Positions 6,320 through 14,516 of a stretch of 15,924 nt of DNA are shown piece after piece. Source of the DNA: Bacteroidales bacterium (GTDB lineage Bacteria > Bacteroidota > Bacteroidia > Bacteroidales > UBA7960). Location of the stretch: positions 1-15,924 of the forward strand of contig SKTA01000070.1 in NCBI GenBank assembly GCA_007122745.1. Reading direction: 5' to 3'. Under the pieces are notes generated by a model that saw nothing but the letters and a program-made list of their open reading frames with translations, did not search any database and was not told where the DNA came from. Numbering within the stretch: position 1 is the stretch's first letter; every line of letters starts with the position of its first letter. The translations under genes and the position numbers were made by a program.

Positions 6320-7192
6320 TCAGATCCCGGTATTTTTTCCGGTGTATTCCACAACATGGTAATTCAGCAGGTCGGTAATTTTTGTACCCATTTGATTGCT
6401 GTATCGCTTCTCCCTGAAGTCCCTGACCCATCTGACCCCCTGGATCGAATTGGTGAGAAACAACTCATCAGCTTGCAACAATTGATCCACTGTAACAGTT
6501 TCTTCGCTGACCGCAAAACCGTTATCACGCGCGATCTGAATGATCACTTTTCTCATCACGCCATCCACGCAAGCTTCAGATAAAGCGGGTGTAACAATAT
6601 CCTTTTTCTTTACGACAAACACATTGGATGCACTTGCCTCGGCTACATTCCCTTCCCGGTTGAGCAGGATGATGTCTCCAAACCCTTTATTTCTTTTATA
6701 AATGCCTGCCATCACATAGATCTGCGCATTGATGCTTTTTAATGCAGAAAGCTTGCAGAACACTTTTGGGATATCTGGAAAGATGTCAACGGATATCCCT
6801 TTTGCATTGATTGTAAACCGGTTATTGTCTAGTGCTTCCGATTCGATCAGGATGGAGGCTTTGTTGGTTAGTGGGGTATAATAGCCTCCTTCATTCCGGA
6901 ACATGGATAGCCTGATCCGCGCATCCATATCCTGAAGGTTGTTTGCTTCACAGAGTTGCAAAATGTTTTCCTGAAAACGGTTCAGTGACCATTCCTGGTC
7001 ATTGATTAATTGCAGTATTTCTGATGCGTGCGATAAGCGGGAAAAGTGATGCTTTGCCCATAAAACACAGCCACGACTTACCCGTATAGTTTCGAAAACC
7101 CCATCCCCATAGCGAAAAGCCCTGTTGCCGGGTGAAATGGTAAATTTGTCCCGATTCAGGATTTTTCCGTTAAAAGAGATCATGTTTGACAT
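6320..7192 (-). CDS. Class IV PLP aminotransferase / aminodeoxychorismate lyase-like
   Basis: A 290-residue fold-type IV PLP enzyme. Markers are RAFRYGDGVFETIR at 24-37, the PLP-binding lysine K152 in LKSINAQ, a second PLP contact E185 in GNVAEASASNVF, and LTNSIQGVRWV (247-257) near the C-terminus. This pattern fits 4-amino-4-deoxychorismate lyase (PabC, making p-aminobenzoate for folate). Branched-chain and D-amino acid aminotransferases share the fold, so substrate is uncertain and no symbol is given. No other folate gene is near. The ATG at 7192-7190 overlaps the stop of the upstream protease gene as TGATG, implying translational coupling; a second ATG lies three codons in. It is cytosolic, although both neighbours encode exported proteins. 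Confidence 0.85.
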   Translation of the reverse strand: MSNMISFNGKILNRDKFTISPGNRAFRYGDGVFETIRVSRGCVLWAKHHFSRLSHASEILQLINDQEWSLNRFQENILQLCEANNLQDMDARIRLSMFRNEGGYYTPLTNKASILIESEALDNNRFTINAKGISVDIFPDIPKVFCKLSALKSINAQIYVMAGIYKRNKGFGDIILLNREGNVAEASASNVFVVKKKDIVTPALSEACVDGVMRKVIIQIARDNGFAVSEETVTVDQLLQADELFLTNSIQGVRWVRDFREKRYSNQMGTKITDLLNYHVVEYTGKNTGI

Positions 7193-8799
7193 CAGTACCT
7201 GATATTCATATCATCAAAAGTACCATTTTCAATGATGTAAATCGCTTTGTTATAAGCATCATCCGATTGCATGACCACTTGTGTAACAGCGGCAATGTCA
7301 AAAAGGTTGCGGGCAATGACCCCTTTTAGCTGATTTTTCAGATAGGTCATTTCTGTTTCTGATCCATTTTCATCGGGTGTCAGATCGCTGGCTGCAGCAT
7401 ACTCAAACAGTTCATTCAGCAATTCTTCGCTGATTTCAAAATCCCTGATGTAGGTCTCTACATCGGGATACCGGGCCGAAAGCTGTTGCCTGTACCTGTT
7501 GGTATATTCTATGCTGAAATGGTTCATGACTCCACGGCGCATCAAACGGGAGTAAAAGTCAGAAACCCTTGTGGTATCAAGCGGTATGAAGAAGTCGGGC
7601 ATGATGCCTCCTCCGCCAAAAACAGCCCGTTGATTATTTTTTGTGTAAAACTTCAGTGAGTCGGGGAAGGAGATGTTATCCGTACTTACGAGCTCACCCG
7701 AGGAAAGCCGGTTGGCCAGATCTTTATAATATTTTTCAGGACCTTCATCAAAAGGTTTTTGGATGCTCCGACCCGTCGGTGTATGGTACTGTGCCGTGGT
7801 AAGTCTGATGGCTGATCCGTCGGGCAGTTCAAAGGGCCTTTGAACCAGACCTTTACCAAAAGTGCGTCTGCCGACAAGAACGCCACGGTCCCAATCCTGA
7901 ATGGCTCCCGAAACGATTTCGCTGGCCGATGCGCTACCCTCATTTACCAGTACAACCAGTTTTCCGGTTTTAAAATTGCCCCTGAATGAGCTTCTGAACT
8001 CCTGACGGGGGGAAGCGTGTCCTTCGGTATAGACGATTAGCTGGTCACGGTCAAAGAATTGATCTGCCAGGTCAATGGCGACATCAAGGTAGCCACCTGA
8101 ATTGTAGTTCAGGTCCAGGATCAGGTGTTTCATTCCTTGTTCCTGCAGTTTTCTTGTAGCCTCCCGGTATTCGCGCATGGTTGTTCTGGCGAAACGGTTC
8201 AGCTTAATGTAGCCGATTTCGGGCGTTGCCATGAAGGCGGCATCCAGGGAATGAATAGGGATGCGGTCACGGGTGATGGTGAAATCAAGCAGTTCATCGT
8301 TACCCATCCGAAAAATGGCTACGTCCACCTGTGAGCCACGTTCCCCTCTCAGCCGATCCTGTACAAATTGATTGCTGATTTTGGAACCATAACTGGACTC
8401 CCCGTCAATTTCAATGATCTTGTCACCGGGCATAAGACCAACCTTTTCTGAAGGGCCTCCAGGTATCGGGCTGACGACAATAATGGTGTCATTGATTATG
8501 TTAAACTGAATGCCTATGCCTTCAAAACTACCTTCCAGCGGCTCGTTTGCCCTGCGGAGTTCCTCAGCCGACAGATAGGCACTGTGAGGGTCAAGCTCTT
8601 TCAGAATGCCACGAATGGCGCGTTCCACCAGATCCTCATCATGCAGTTCCTCGATATAGGCAAATTCAATAAACTGAACGGCACGCTGCAGTTTTTCCAT
8701 CTGCTCCTGCCTTACCTGGGCCATGCCATTGTCGGCAAGAATAATCAAAATGGTTGCGCCGAGTATAATCGGGTTCATAATCTTATTCAGTATTTTCAT
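7192..8799 (-). CDS. Exported S41-family carboxyl-terminal processing protease
   Basis: A 535-residue Ctp-type serine protease. Residues 1-28 are a signal or membrane segment ending in MAQ. A PDZ domain spans about 90-175 (GIGIQFN, PGGPSEKVGLMPGDKIIEIDG). The S41 catalytic domain follows with S291 in NEGSASASEI and K316 in RTFGKGLVQ. Their spacing of 25 matches the Ser-Lys dyad of E. coli Prc, so the enzyme should be active. Residues about 350-535 form a C-terminal extension of the kind common in Bacteroidota homologues. The family cleaves periplasmic proteins near their C-termini and helps control envelope and cell-wall enzymes. The gene has its own promoter box at 8844-8851 and overlaps the PLP-enzyme gene downstream. 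A wall-related role with the TPR-SPOR protein of the same unit is a reasonable inference. Confidence 0.95.
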   Translation of the reverse strand: MKILNKIMNPIILGATILIILADNGMAQVRQEQMEKLQRAVQFIEFAYIEELHDEDLVERAIRGILKELDPHSAYLSAEELRRANEPLEGSFEGIGIQFNIINDTIIVVSPIPGGPSEKVGLMPGDKIIEIDGESSYGSKISNQFVQDRLRGERGSQVDVAIFRMGNDELLDFTITRDRIPIHSLDAAFMATPEIGYIKLNRFARTTMREYREATRKLQEQGMKHLILDLNYNSGGYLDVAIDLADQFFDRDQLIVYTEGHASPRQEFRSSFRGNFKTGKLVVLVNEGSASASEIVSGAIQDWDRGVLVGRRTFGKGLVQRPFELPDGSAIRLTTAQYHTPTGRSIQKPFDEGPEKYYKDLANRLSSGELVSTDNISFPDSLKFYTKNNQRAVFGGGGIMPDFFIPLDTTRVSDFYSRLMRRGVMNHFSIEYTNRYRQQLSARYPDVETYIRDFEISEELLNELFEYAAASDLTPDENGSETEMTYLKNQLKGVIARNLFDIAAVTQVVMQSDDAYNKAIYIIENGTFDDMNIRY

Positions 8800-8843
8800 C
8801 TTTACTTCAATTACAATCCATTAAACGGTTTTTCTGATTTTTA

Positions 8844-8851
8844 CAAAGGTA
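8844..8851 (-). promoter_or_regulatory. Bacteroidota-type -7 box for the S41 protease operon
   Basis: On the minus strand TACCTTTG matches TAnnTTTG exactly, about 45 bases before the protease start codon, in the 96-base gap after smpB. No clear minus-33 TTTG is seen at the expected distance. It supports separate transcription of the protease, PLP-enzyme and TPR-SPOR unit from smpB. Confidence 0.5.
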
Positions 8852-8895
8852 ACAAATTGCTTCGACTGTTGTTTGCGGAAAGGTTGGTTACATCG

Positions 8896-9333
8896 CTATT
8901 GTTCACGCTCAATTTCCCTTTGCTGGTCTTTTTTCTTCAGGGTGTCCCGCTTGTCGTATAATTTTTTTCCCTTTGCGAGGGCTATTTCAAGCTTTGCAAG
9001 CCCTTTTTCATTGATGAAAAGGCGGGTGGGTACCAGGGCAAACCCTTTTTCGTCGAGCTTGGTCTTTAACTTGCGTAATTCCCGGGCCTGCAGTAATAAT
9101 TTGCGTTCCCGCTTGGGTTCGTGGTTGTTGTATGTTCCGTAATCATAAGGTGCTATGTGCATGTTGCGTACAAAAAGCTCCCCATCATGAAAAGTACAGT
9201 ATGATTCCTTGAGGCTTGCTTTTCCTGTCCGGATCGATTTAATTTCGGTCCCGGTGAGCACAATCCCAGCTGTAAACTCTTCAAGAAGATAATATTCAAA
9301 AGCAGCTTTTTTGTTGTTGATTTCCATCACCAA
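8896..9333 (-). CDS. smpB: SsrA-binding protein SmpB
   Basis: A 145-residue protein that follows the SmpB pattern throughout: NKKAAFEYYLLEEFTAGIVL at 7-26, GTEIKSIRTGKASLKESY, a NHEPKRERKLLL block, and the C-terminal ALAKGKKLYDKRDTLKKKDQQRE tail. SmpB binds tmRNA and brings it to stalled ribosomes for trans-translation; the basic tail reaches into the empty mRNA channel. Start choice is between ATG at 9333 and a second ATG two codons later; both are compatible. No tmRNA gene is visible in the window. It is transcribed divergently from the DUF2795 gene, with a minus-7 box at 9409-9416 on its strand. Confidence 0.97.
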   Translation of the reverse strand: MVMEINNKKAAFEYYLLEEFTAGIVLTGTEIKSIRTGKASLKESYCTFHDGELFVRNMHIAPYDYGTYNNHEPKRERKLLLQARELRKLKTKLDEKGFALVPTRLFINEKGLAKLEIALAKGKKLYDKRDTLKKKDQQREIEREQ

Positions 9334-9408
9334 TTGTTATATTTATATCCACCCGGGGCATCCAAAAACAATAAAATAACATGTTGGAAAACCACATTTA
9401 TTGCATTG

Positions 9409-9416
9409 CAAAGATA
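9409..9416 (-). promoter_or_regulatory. Bacteroidota-type -7 box for smpB
   Basis: On the minus strand TATCTTTG matches TAnnTTTG exactly, 76 bases before the smpB start. The minus-33 element is not obvious. It lies in the 198-base spacer between smpB and the divergent DUF2795 gene, which otherwise holds only AT-rich sequence and the promoter at 9478-9507. Confidence 0.45.
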
Positions 9417-9477
9417 AGAAAAATAAGGCTTTTCCGATTTTTTAACAAATCATCAAATTAAAAATGGAAATATAATG

Positions 9478-9507
9478 TTGCTTTATTGATAAAAAAATAT
9501 ACTTTTG
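9478..9507 (+). promoter_or_regulatory. Bacteroidota-type promoter for the DUF2795 gene
   Basis: TACTTTTG at 9500-9507 is an exact TAnnTTTG minus-7 box, and TTG at 9478-9480 is 19 bases upstream, a normal minus-33 spacing. This is the most complete promoter in the window. The transcript would begin near 9513 and reach the ATG at 9532 after about 20 bases. The TTG at 9505, in frame with the gene, is inside the minus-7 box and so cannot be the start codon. Confidence 0.7.
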
Positions 9508-9531
9508 CAAAAAAAACAAACCACTACAAAT

Positions 9532-9753
9532 ATGTATTGGACACTTGAATTGGCCTCAAAACTGGAAGATGCGCCCTGGCCGGCAACCAAGGAAGAGCTG
9601 ATCGATTATGCACTTCGTTCGGGCGCACCGATGGAGGTGATTGAAAATCTTCAGGAGATTGAGGATGAAGGCGATGTGTATGAAAGCATTGAAGACATTT
9701 GGCCTGATTATCCGACAAAGGATGATTTCTTTTTTCATGAAGATGAATATTAA
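9532..9753 (+). CDS. Small acidic DUF2795-like protein
   Basis: A 73-residue, very acidic protein rich in Trp and Tyr. It reads MYWTLELASKLEDAPWPATK at the start, then a helix-turn segment (EELIDYALRSGAPMEVIENL) and an acidic tail ending FFHEDEY. It resembles the DUF2795 small proteins widespread in Bacteroidota, whose function is unknown. The ATG at 9532 is chosen because it follows a strong promoter by about 20 bases. It is monocistronic: its own promoter is upstream and a strong hairpin terminator is 32 bases downstream, just before secA. The acidity and lack of a signal sequence suggest a soluble cytosolic protein, perhaps a binding partner of a basic protein; that is speculation. Confidence 0.85.
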   Translation: MYWTLELASKLEDAPWPATKEELIDYALRSGAPMEVIENLQEIEDEGDVYESIEDIWPDYPTKDDFFFHEDEY

Positions 9754-9784
9754 AAATCTCCCACTTATTTCTTGAACCAACCAT

Positions 9785-9807
9785 ACCGGCTTCGGCCGGT
9801 TTTTTTT
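9785..9807 (+). terminator. Intrinsic terminator after the DUF2795 gene
   Basis: A perfect 6-bp GC-rich stem, ACCGGC (9785-9790) with GCCGGT (9795-9800), closes a TTCG tetraloop and runs into eight Ts (9800-9807). This is a textbook intrinsic terminator separating the small gene from the secA promoter region. Confidence 0.92.
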
Positions 9808-9866
9808 GCCACAAAACGCCCATTAAATTAAGACCAGACGGCACAGCCTTTGTCGCCATATTTTTT

Positions 9867-9874
9867 TAACTTTG
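9867..9874 (+). promoter_or_regulatory. Bacteroidota-type -7 box for secA
   Basis: TAACTTTG matches TAnnTTTG exactly, 25 bases before the secA ATG. A TTTG at 9849-9852 lies only 14 bases upstream, closer than the usual 19-21, so the minus-33 element is uncertain. Confidence 0.55.
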
Positions 9875-9898
9875 CTACACTTAAAAAACCAAAGGCAT

Positions 9899-12800
9899 AT
9901 GTTAAATATCATAAAGAAAATATTCGGAAGTAAAGCCGACCGTGATTATCGTGAAATTAAGGAAGTGTTTGAGCAAACCTTGCAGGTTTATGAAGAGATC
10001 CGGAAGCTCGACAACGATGAGCTCAGGGCAAAGACTGCTGAGTTTAATAAACGGATTTCAGACCATGTTGCAGAAGAACAGAAACAGATAGACACGCTAC
10101 AGGAATATCTTGAAACCAATTACAATATTGATGTAGAAGAGAAGGAAAAGATCTACGAACAGATCGATCGTCTCGACGACCAGCAGAATGAAAAAACAGA
10201 GGAGCTGCTATATGAGCTGATCCCTGAGGCTTTCTCCGTTGTGAAGGAAACCGCCAGAAGGTTTAACGACAATGAGATTGTAACAGTTACAGCAACCGAT
10301 TTTGACCGTGAGCTTGCTGCAACACATCCCAGCATTGAGATCAGGGGAGACCAGGCAAACTACAAAAATCAATGGATGGCCGGTGGTAACATGATCACCT
10401 GGGACATGGTTCATTATGATGTTCAGTTGATTGGCGGAGTCCACCTGCACAAAGGTAAGATTGCAGAGATGGCCACGGGGGAGGGGAAAACCCTTGTTGC
10501 CACTTTGCCCATTTACCTTAATGCCTTATCGGGCAAGGGTGTCCACATTGTTACCGTTAACGACTATCTGGCAAAAAGGGATAGTGAGTGGATGGGCATG
10601 CTGTTTGAGTTTCATGGCTTAAGGGTCGACTGCATCGATAAGCACCAACCCCACTCGGAGGAAAGGAGAAAAGCATATCTCGCGGATATAACTTATGGCA
10701 CAAACAATGAGTTTGGCTTTGACTACCTCCGCGATAACATGTCGCGCAATCCGGAGGAACTGGTTCAGCGCAAGCTGAACTATTCCATTGTGGATGAGGT
10801 CGACTCTGTTTTGATAGATGATGCCAGAACACCACTGATCATTTCCGGCCCCACCCCGCGTGGCGAAAAACACGAGTTCCAGGAGATGAAACCCAAGGTG
10901 GAGAAATTATACAGTGCGCAACGCTCAGTTGTTACAAACCTTTTGGCTGAAGCCCGTAAGCTGTTGATCCCGAAAGAGGGAGAACCGGATGAGAAAAAAG
11001 GGGGGGAGCTTTTGCTCAGGTGTCACCGTGGACTTCCAAAAAACAAGGCGCTGATCAAATTCCTCTCGGAGCCCGGCATGAAAACGATTCTTCAGAAAAC
11101 AGAGAATTTTTACATGCAGGAGCAAAGCAAGCACATGCACATCATCGATGACGAGCTTTTCTTTGTGATCGAAGAGAAAAACAACTCCCTTGAGCTTACA
11201 GAGAAAGGAATTGACCTGATCACCGGCCAGACGGATGACCCGAGCTTTTTCATTTTACCCGACATGGGATCCGAGATGGCGGAGCTGGAGAAATCAGATA
11301 TCCCAACCGAAGAGAAGCTTGAGAAAAAGAACCTGCTACTTAACGATTTTTCTGTTAAGAGTGAGCGTGTTCATACCATCAACCAGTTGCTGAAGGCATA
11401 CACCTTGTTTGAAAAAGATACTGAATACGTGATCATGGACAATAAGGTCAAGATCGTGGACGAGCAAACAGGAAGGATCATGGAAGGCCGCAGGTACTCC
11501 GACGGACTCCATCAGGCGATAGAGGCTAAGGAGAATGTCCGGATTGAAGCGGCAACCCAGACCTATGCAACCATCACACTACAGAACTACTTCCGGATGT
11601 ATCGTAAGCTGGCCGGCATGACAGGTACCGCCGAGACTGAAGCGGGTGAGTTATGGAACATCTATAAGCTTGATGTGGTGGTGATCCCGACACACAGGCC
11701 GATTGTCCGAAAGGATATGGAGGATCTGATCTACAAAACCAAAAGGGAGAAGTACAATGCTGTGATTGACGAGATTTCTGAACTGGTGAAAGCCGGTCGA
11801 CCGGTACTGGTGGGTACGACATCTGTTGAGACGTCAGAATTGCTCAGCCGAATGCTAAAGTTGCGCTCAATAAGTCATAATATATTAAATGCCAAGCATC
11901 ACCAGAAAGAGGCACAGGTTGTGAAAGAGGCTGGTCAGCCTGGAATGGTTACGATCGCTACAAACATGGCAGGTCGTGGTACCGACATCAAGCTTGGAAC
12001 AGGCGTGCGTGAGGCAGGAGGCCTTGCCATCCTCGGAACCGAACGGCATGAATCAAGGCGGGTTGACAGGCAGCTCAGGGGGCGTGCCGGACGACAAGGA
12101 GACCCGGGGTCATCACAGTTTTTTGTATCGCTCGAGGATGACCTGATGCGGGTATTTGGTTCCGGAAGAATATCGTCGCTGATGGACAGAATGGGCCTGA
12201 AAGAGGGGGAGGTGATCCAGCATTCCATGATCACCAAATCGATCGAGAGAGCCCAGAAGAAGGTCGAAGAAAACAACTTTGGCATCCGGAAGCGCCTGCT
12301 TGAATATGATGACGTGATGAACGCACAGCGTGAGGTGATATACAAGAAACGTCGCAATGCACTCTTCGGAGAACGCCTGGCAGTTGATATCGCCAACATG
12401 ATCTTTGATACCTGCGAACAGCTCATTGTAACTTATCAGGATAATGGCGATTATGATGGCTTTACCTTCGAATTACTTCGTACGTTTGGAATTGAATCTC
12501 CGTTCGATCAAACCGGTTTCCTCGAAGGAAAAACAGCAAAGCTGAATGAAACGCTTTATGAGAAGGCGATTGAAACATATAAAAGGAAGAACCAGGAAAT
12601 TGCCCGTATTGCCTTCCCGGTCATTAAGGAGGTATATGAACGGGCATCCCAAAAATATGAGAACATTGCCATCCCGATCACTGATGGGATGAAGACCCTC
12701 AGTGTAGTCGCCAATCTGAAAAAATCTTACGAAAGTGAAGGGCGTGAAGTGTCGCTGTCAATCGAAAAAGGCATTACACTTGGCAATATCGACAATGCCT

Positions 12801-13183
12801 GGAAAGACCATCTCAGGGAAATGGATGACCTGAAACAGTCTGTGCAGGGGGCGGCTTATGAGCAAAAAGATCCCTTGCTGATTTATAAGTTTGAATCGTT
12901 TGAGCTGTTTAAAAGGATGCTCCAGAGGGTTAATAAAGACATCATCTCTTTCCTTGGCAAGGCACACCTTCCGGTTAAGGATCCGGATCAGATTGAGCGT
13001 GGCACACAACAGGAGCGGACAGATATGAGCAAAATGCAAACCGGGCGGAGCGACATTGCCGGTCGGGGAGGTGTCAAGCAAAAAGTGCAACCCGTTCGTG
13101 TGGAGAAAAAAGTGGGAAGGAATGAACCTTGTCCATGTGGCAGTGGGAAAAAGTACAAACAATGCCATGGCAAAGCCGGCTGA
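9899..13183 (+). CDS. secA: Preprotein translocase ATPase SecA
   Basis: About 1094 residues from the ATG at 9899. The frame is open to an upstream TTG at 9872, but that lies inside the minus-7 box, so it is not used. SecA is the cytosolic ATPase that drives unfolded preproteins through SecYEG. Visible motifs are Walker A ATGEGKT at 192-198, Walker B with VDEVDSVLIDDARTPLIISG at about 298-317, the second-motor NMAGRGTDIKLG block, the QLRGRAGRQGDPG motif, and the C-terminal zinc motif CPCGSGKKYKQCHG with C1078, C1080, C1089 and H1090. It is nearly 200 residues longer than E. coli SecA. The extra length includes a charged stretch near residues 50-105 and a segment after the TPLIISG motif, both usual in Bacteroidota. 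No frameshift or missing motif was seen. The thioesterase gene follows after 18 bases. Confidence 0.98.
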   Translation: MLNIIKKIFGSKADRDYREIKEVFEQTLQVYEEIRKLDNDELRAKTAEFNKRISDHVAEEQKQIDTLQEYLETNYNIDVEEKEKIYEQIDRLDDQQNEKTEELLYELIPEAFSVVKETARRFNDNEIVTVTATDFDRELAATHPSIEIRGDQANYKNQWMAGGNMITWDMVHYDVQLIGGVHLHKGKIAEMATGEGKTLVATLPIYLNALSGKGVHIVTVNDYLAKRDSEWMGMLFEFHGLRVDCIDKHQPHSEERRKAYLADITYGTNNEFGFDYLRDNMSRNPEELVQRKLNYSIVDEVDSVLIDDARTPLIISGPTPRGEKHEFQEMKPKVEKLYSAQRSVVTNLLAEARKLLIPKEGEPDEKKGGELLLRCHRGLPKNKALIKFLSEPGMKTILQKTENFYMQEQSKHMHIIDDELFFVIEEKNNSLELTEKGIDLITGQTDDPSFFILPDMGSEMAELEKSDIPTEEKLEKKNLLLNDFSVKSERVHTINQLLKAYTLFEKDTEYVIMDNKVKIVDEQTGRIMEGRRYSDGLHQAIEAKENVRIEAATQTYATITLQNYFRMYRKLAGMTGTAETEAGELWNIYKLDVVVIPTHRPIVRKDMEDLIYKTKREKYNAVIDEISELVKAGRPVLVGTTSVETSELLSRMLKLRSISHNILNAKHHQKEAQVVKEAGQPGMVTIATNMAGRGTDIKLGTGVREAGGLAILGTERHESRRVDRQLRGRAGRQGDPGSSQFFVSLEDDLMRVFGSGRISSLMDRMGLKEGEVIQHSMITKSIERAQKKVEENNFGIRKRLLEYDDVMNAQREVIYKKRRNALFGERLAVDIANMIFDTCEQLIVTYQDNGDYDGFTFELLRTFGIESPFDQTGFLEGKTAKLNETLYEKAIETYKRKNQEIARIAFPVIKEVYERASQKYENIAIPITDGMKTLSVVANLKKSYESEGREVSLSIEKGITLGNIDNAWKDHLREMDDLKQSVQGAAYEQKDPLLIYKFESFELFKRMLQRVNKDIISFLGKAHLPVKDPDQIERGTQQERTDMSKMQTGRSDIAGRGGVKQKVQPVRVEKKVGRNEPCPCGSGKKYKQCHGKAG

Positions 13184-13201
13184 TGTTAAAACAACAGGAC
13201 C

Positions 13202-13612
13202 ATGATGACTTTTGAAACGCAATTGCGCGTCAGGTACGCAGAAACCGATCAGATGGGATTTGTTTATTATGGCAATTATCCGCAGTATTACGAGGTGGGT
13301 CGGGCTGAAGCAATGCGAAAGATCGGAACCAGCTACAAGGACATGGAGGAAACGGGTGTGGTGATGCCCATCGCAGAGATGCATCTGAAATATATCCGGC
13401 CAGCCAGGTATGATGACCTGCTGACCATTAAGACAACAGTTCCGGAACTGCCCGGAGCCAGAATGCATTTTGATTATGAAGTTTATAATGAAGCTGGCAA
13501 GCTTCTCAATAAGGGCTATACTCTGCTTGCCTTCCTAAGCAAGAAAACCGGAAGGCCTTGTCCGGCACCGGATTGGTTTTTGGAGAAATTACAGACGTAT
13601 ATTAAGAGTTGA
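13202..13612 (+). CDS. YbgC/FadM-like hotdog-fold acyl-CoA thioesterase
   Basis: A 136-residue single hotdog-domain protein. The N-terminal motif RVRYAETDQMGFVYYGNY (9-26) contains the catalytic-position Asp (D16) and the following YYGNY helix start of the 4-hydroxybenzoyl-CoA thioesterase/YbgC family. Later segments (HLKYIRPARYDDLL, YEVYNEAGKLLNKGYTLLAF) are the usual beta strands of the hotdog sheet. Members hydrolyse acyl-CoA or related thioesters in the cytosol; the acyl group preferred here cannot be told. Two adjacent ATGs (13202, 13205) are possible starts. It lies 18 bases after secA and probably shares its transcript. It is not beside tol-pal genes, where YbgC often occurs. Confidence 0.88.
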   Translation: MMTFETQLRVRYAETDQMGFVYYGNYPQYYEVGRAEAMRKIGTSYKDMEETGVVMPIAEMHLKYIRPARYDDLLTIKTTVPELPGARMHFDYEVYNEAGKLLNKGYTLLAFLSKKTGRPCPAPDWFLEKLQTYIKS

Positions 13613-13648
13613 ATTGATCATTGGTTGAATAGTGAATTGGAAACAACC

Positions 13649-13683
13649 TTTGGATGGGTAAGTGAATGAAAACATATCTTTTG
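13649..13683 (+). promoter_or_regulatory. Possible promoter for the OsmC-like gene
   Basis: TTTG at 13649-13652 is followed 22 bases later by TATCTTTTG (13675-13683), which is the minus-7 consensus with one extra base. It lies in the 96-base gap before the OsmC-like gene, the only sizable gap in this stretch. Weak evidence. Confidence 0.35.
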
Positions 13684-13708
13684 GTGCGGTGAAATAAAAC
13701 ATACAATT

Positions 13709-14101
13709 ATGAAAGCAATGAAGATTATCTTAGGGGAGAATCAACGTGTTGAAGCACATTATAAAGGTTTTGTAATACAAACGGATCAACCTGTGAAAGT
13801 TGGTGGCGATAGCAGCGCTCCTTCACCTTTCGACCTCTTTCTGGCATCCATTGGTACGTGTGCCGGATATTATGTGCAGTCTTTTTGCAAACAAAGAAAA
13901 ATCGCTACTGATGGGATTTATCTGGAACAGTCGTTACATGTGGATGAAGCCACAAGGATGATTGGTGAGATTGAGATCAGGATCTATCTTCCCGCCGATT
14001 TTCCGGATCAGTATAAAGCCGCGGTGATTAAATCTGCAGAAGCATGCTCAGTTAAGAAACATATCATAAATGCACCTGAATTTTCGGTAAAAATTGTCTA
14101 G
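13709..14101 (+). CDS. OsmC/YhfA-like family protein
   Basis: A 130-residue OsmC-fold protein. The segment PSPFDLFLASIGTCAGYYVQ (39-58) holds the first conserved cysteine C51, and AEACSVKKHI (110-119) holds the second, C113. In OsmC and Ohr peroxidases this pair reduces organic hydroperoxides, whereas the YhfA-type branch is less well characterised. Both cysteines are present, so thiol peroxidase activity is possible. The protein is cytosolic with no signal. It is followed after 14 bases by a CoA-binding-domain gene, so the two are likely co-transcribed. Family is secure; enzymatic function is inferred. Confidence 0.88.
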   Translation: MKAMKIILGENQRVEAHYKGFVIQTDQPVKVGGDSSAPSPFDLFLASIGTCAGYYVQSFCKQRKIATDGIYLEQSLHVDEATRMIGEIEIRIYLPADFPDQYKAAVIKSAEACSVKKHIINAPEFSVKIV

Positions 14102-14115
14102 CACCCATTGATTTT

Positions 14116-14472
14116 ATGAAAACATTGGTTATTGGAGCAAGTCCAAACCCTTTAAGATACGCGTTCAAAGCCGTTAGGGCGCTCCGTAAGCACGACATTG
14201 AGGTTGTAGCCATAGGAAAAAGGGAGACGGTGATTGAAGATGTGCAGGTAATAAAGGATAAGCCCTGGATTGAAGACCTTCATACGGTTACCCTTTATGT
14301 CGGACCGCAAAACCAGGGGTCCTACATTGACTACATCCTTTCATTGAAACCCAAAAGGATCATCTTTAATCCGGGTACCTATAATGAAGATTTGATCATG
14401 CAAGCAGAACAGGCCGGCATTGACTGCGTGAGAGATTGCACTTTGGTGATGCTGGCCGCTGATAGCTATTAA
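14116..14472 (+). CDS. CoA-binding (YccU-like) Rossmann-domain protein
   Basis: A 118-residue single-domain protein of the CoA_binding_2 type. It starts with a nucleotide-binding strand-loop-helix (KTLVIGASPNPLRYAFKAVR), contains KPKRIIFNPGTYNEDL (78-93), and ends with GIDCVRDCTLVML, where C104 and C108 lie. Related proteins such as E. coli YccU bind CoA through the same fold as succinyl-CoA synthetase alpha but lack the catalytic parts, and their role is poorly known. The start is 14 bases after the OsmC-like gene; the next gene follows 44 AT-rich bases later with no clear promoter. A role in CoA or thiol homeostasis is only a guess from the neighbours. Confidence 0.85.
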   Translation: MKTLVIGASPNPLRYAFKAVRALRKHDIEVVAIGKRETVIEDVQVIKDKPWIEDLHTVTLYVGPQNQGSYIDYILSLKPKRIIFNPGTYNEDLIMQAEQAGIDCVRDCTLVMLAADSY

Positions 14473-14516
14473 TTATCACTATTACTACGATTTTATAATT
14501 TTAAAATATTTAATTA

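Noticed and set aside
6262..6357. N-terminal extension of the TPR-SPOR protein
   Set aside because: It would overlap the upstream PLP-enzyme gene and place the signal peptide 32 residues inside the protein; the ATG at 6261 fits better.
8840..8860. Rex operator in the S41 protease promoter
   Set aside because: A TTGTTA-like half is present on the minus strand, but the second half does not form the expected inverted repeat.
11935..12426. A 163-codon open frame on the minus strand with Ser/Arg-rich product
   Set aside because: Antisense shadow of the secA region that encodes the conserved GRGTD and GRAGRQGDPG motifs; composition is typical of a spurious frame.
12758..13468. A 236-codon open frame on the minus strand
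   Set aside because: It lies antisense to secA and the thioesterase gene, both with complete family motifs; its predicted protein has no recognisable domain.
14473..14516. Terminator or promoter between the CoA-binding gene and the PLP enzyme
   Set aside because: The spacer is only AT-rich; ATTTTAAAAT is a weak palindrome and there is no TAnnTTTG box or GC stem.
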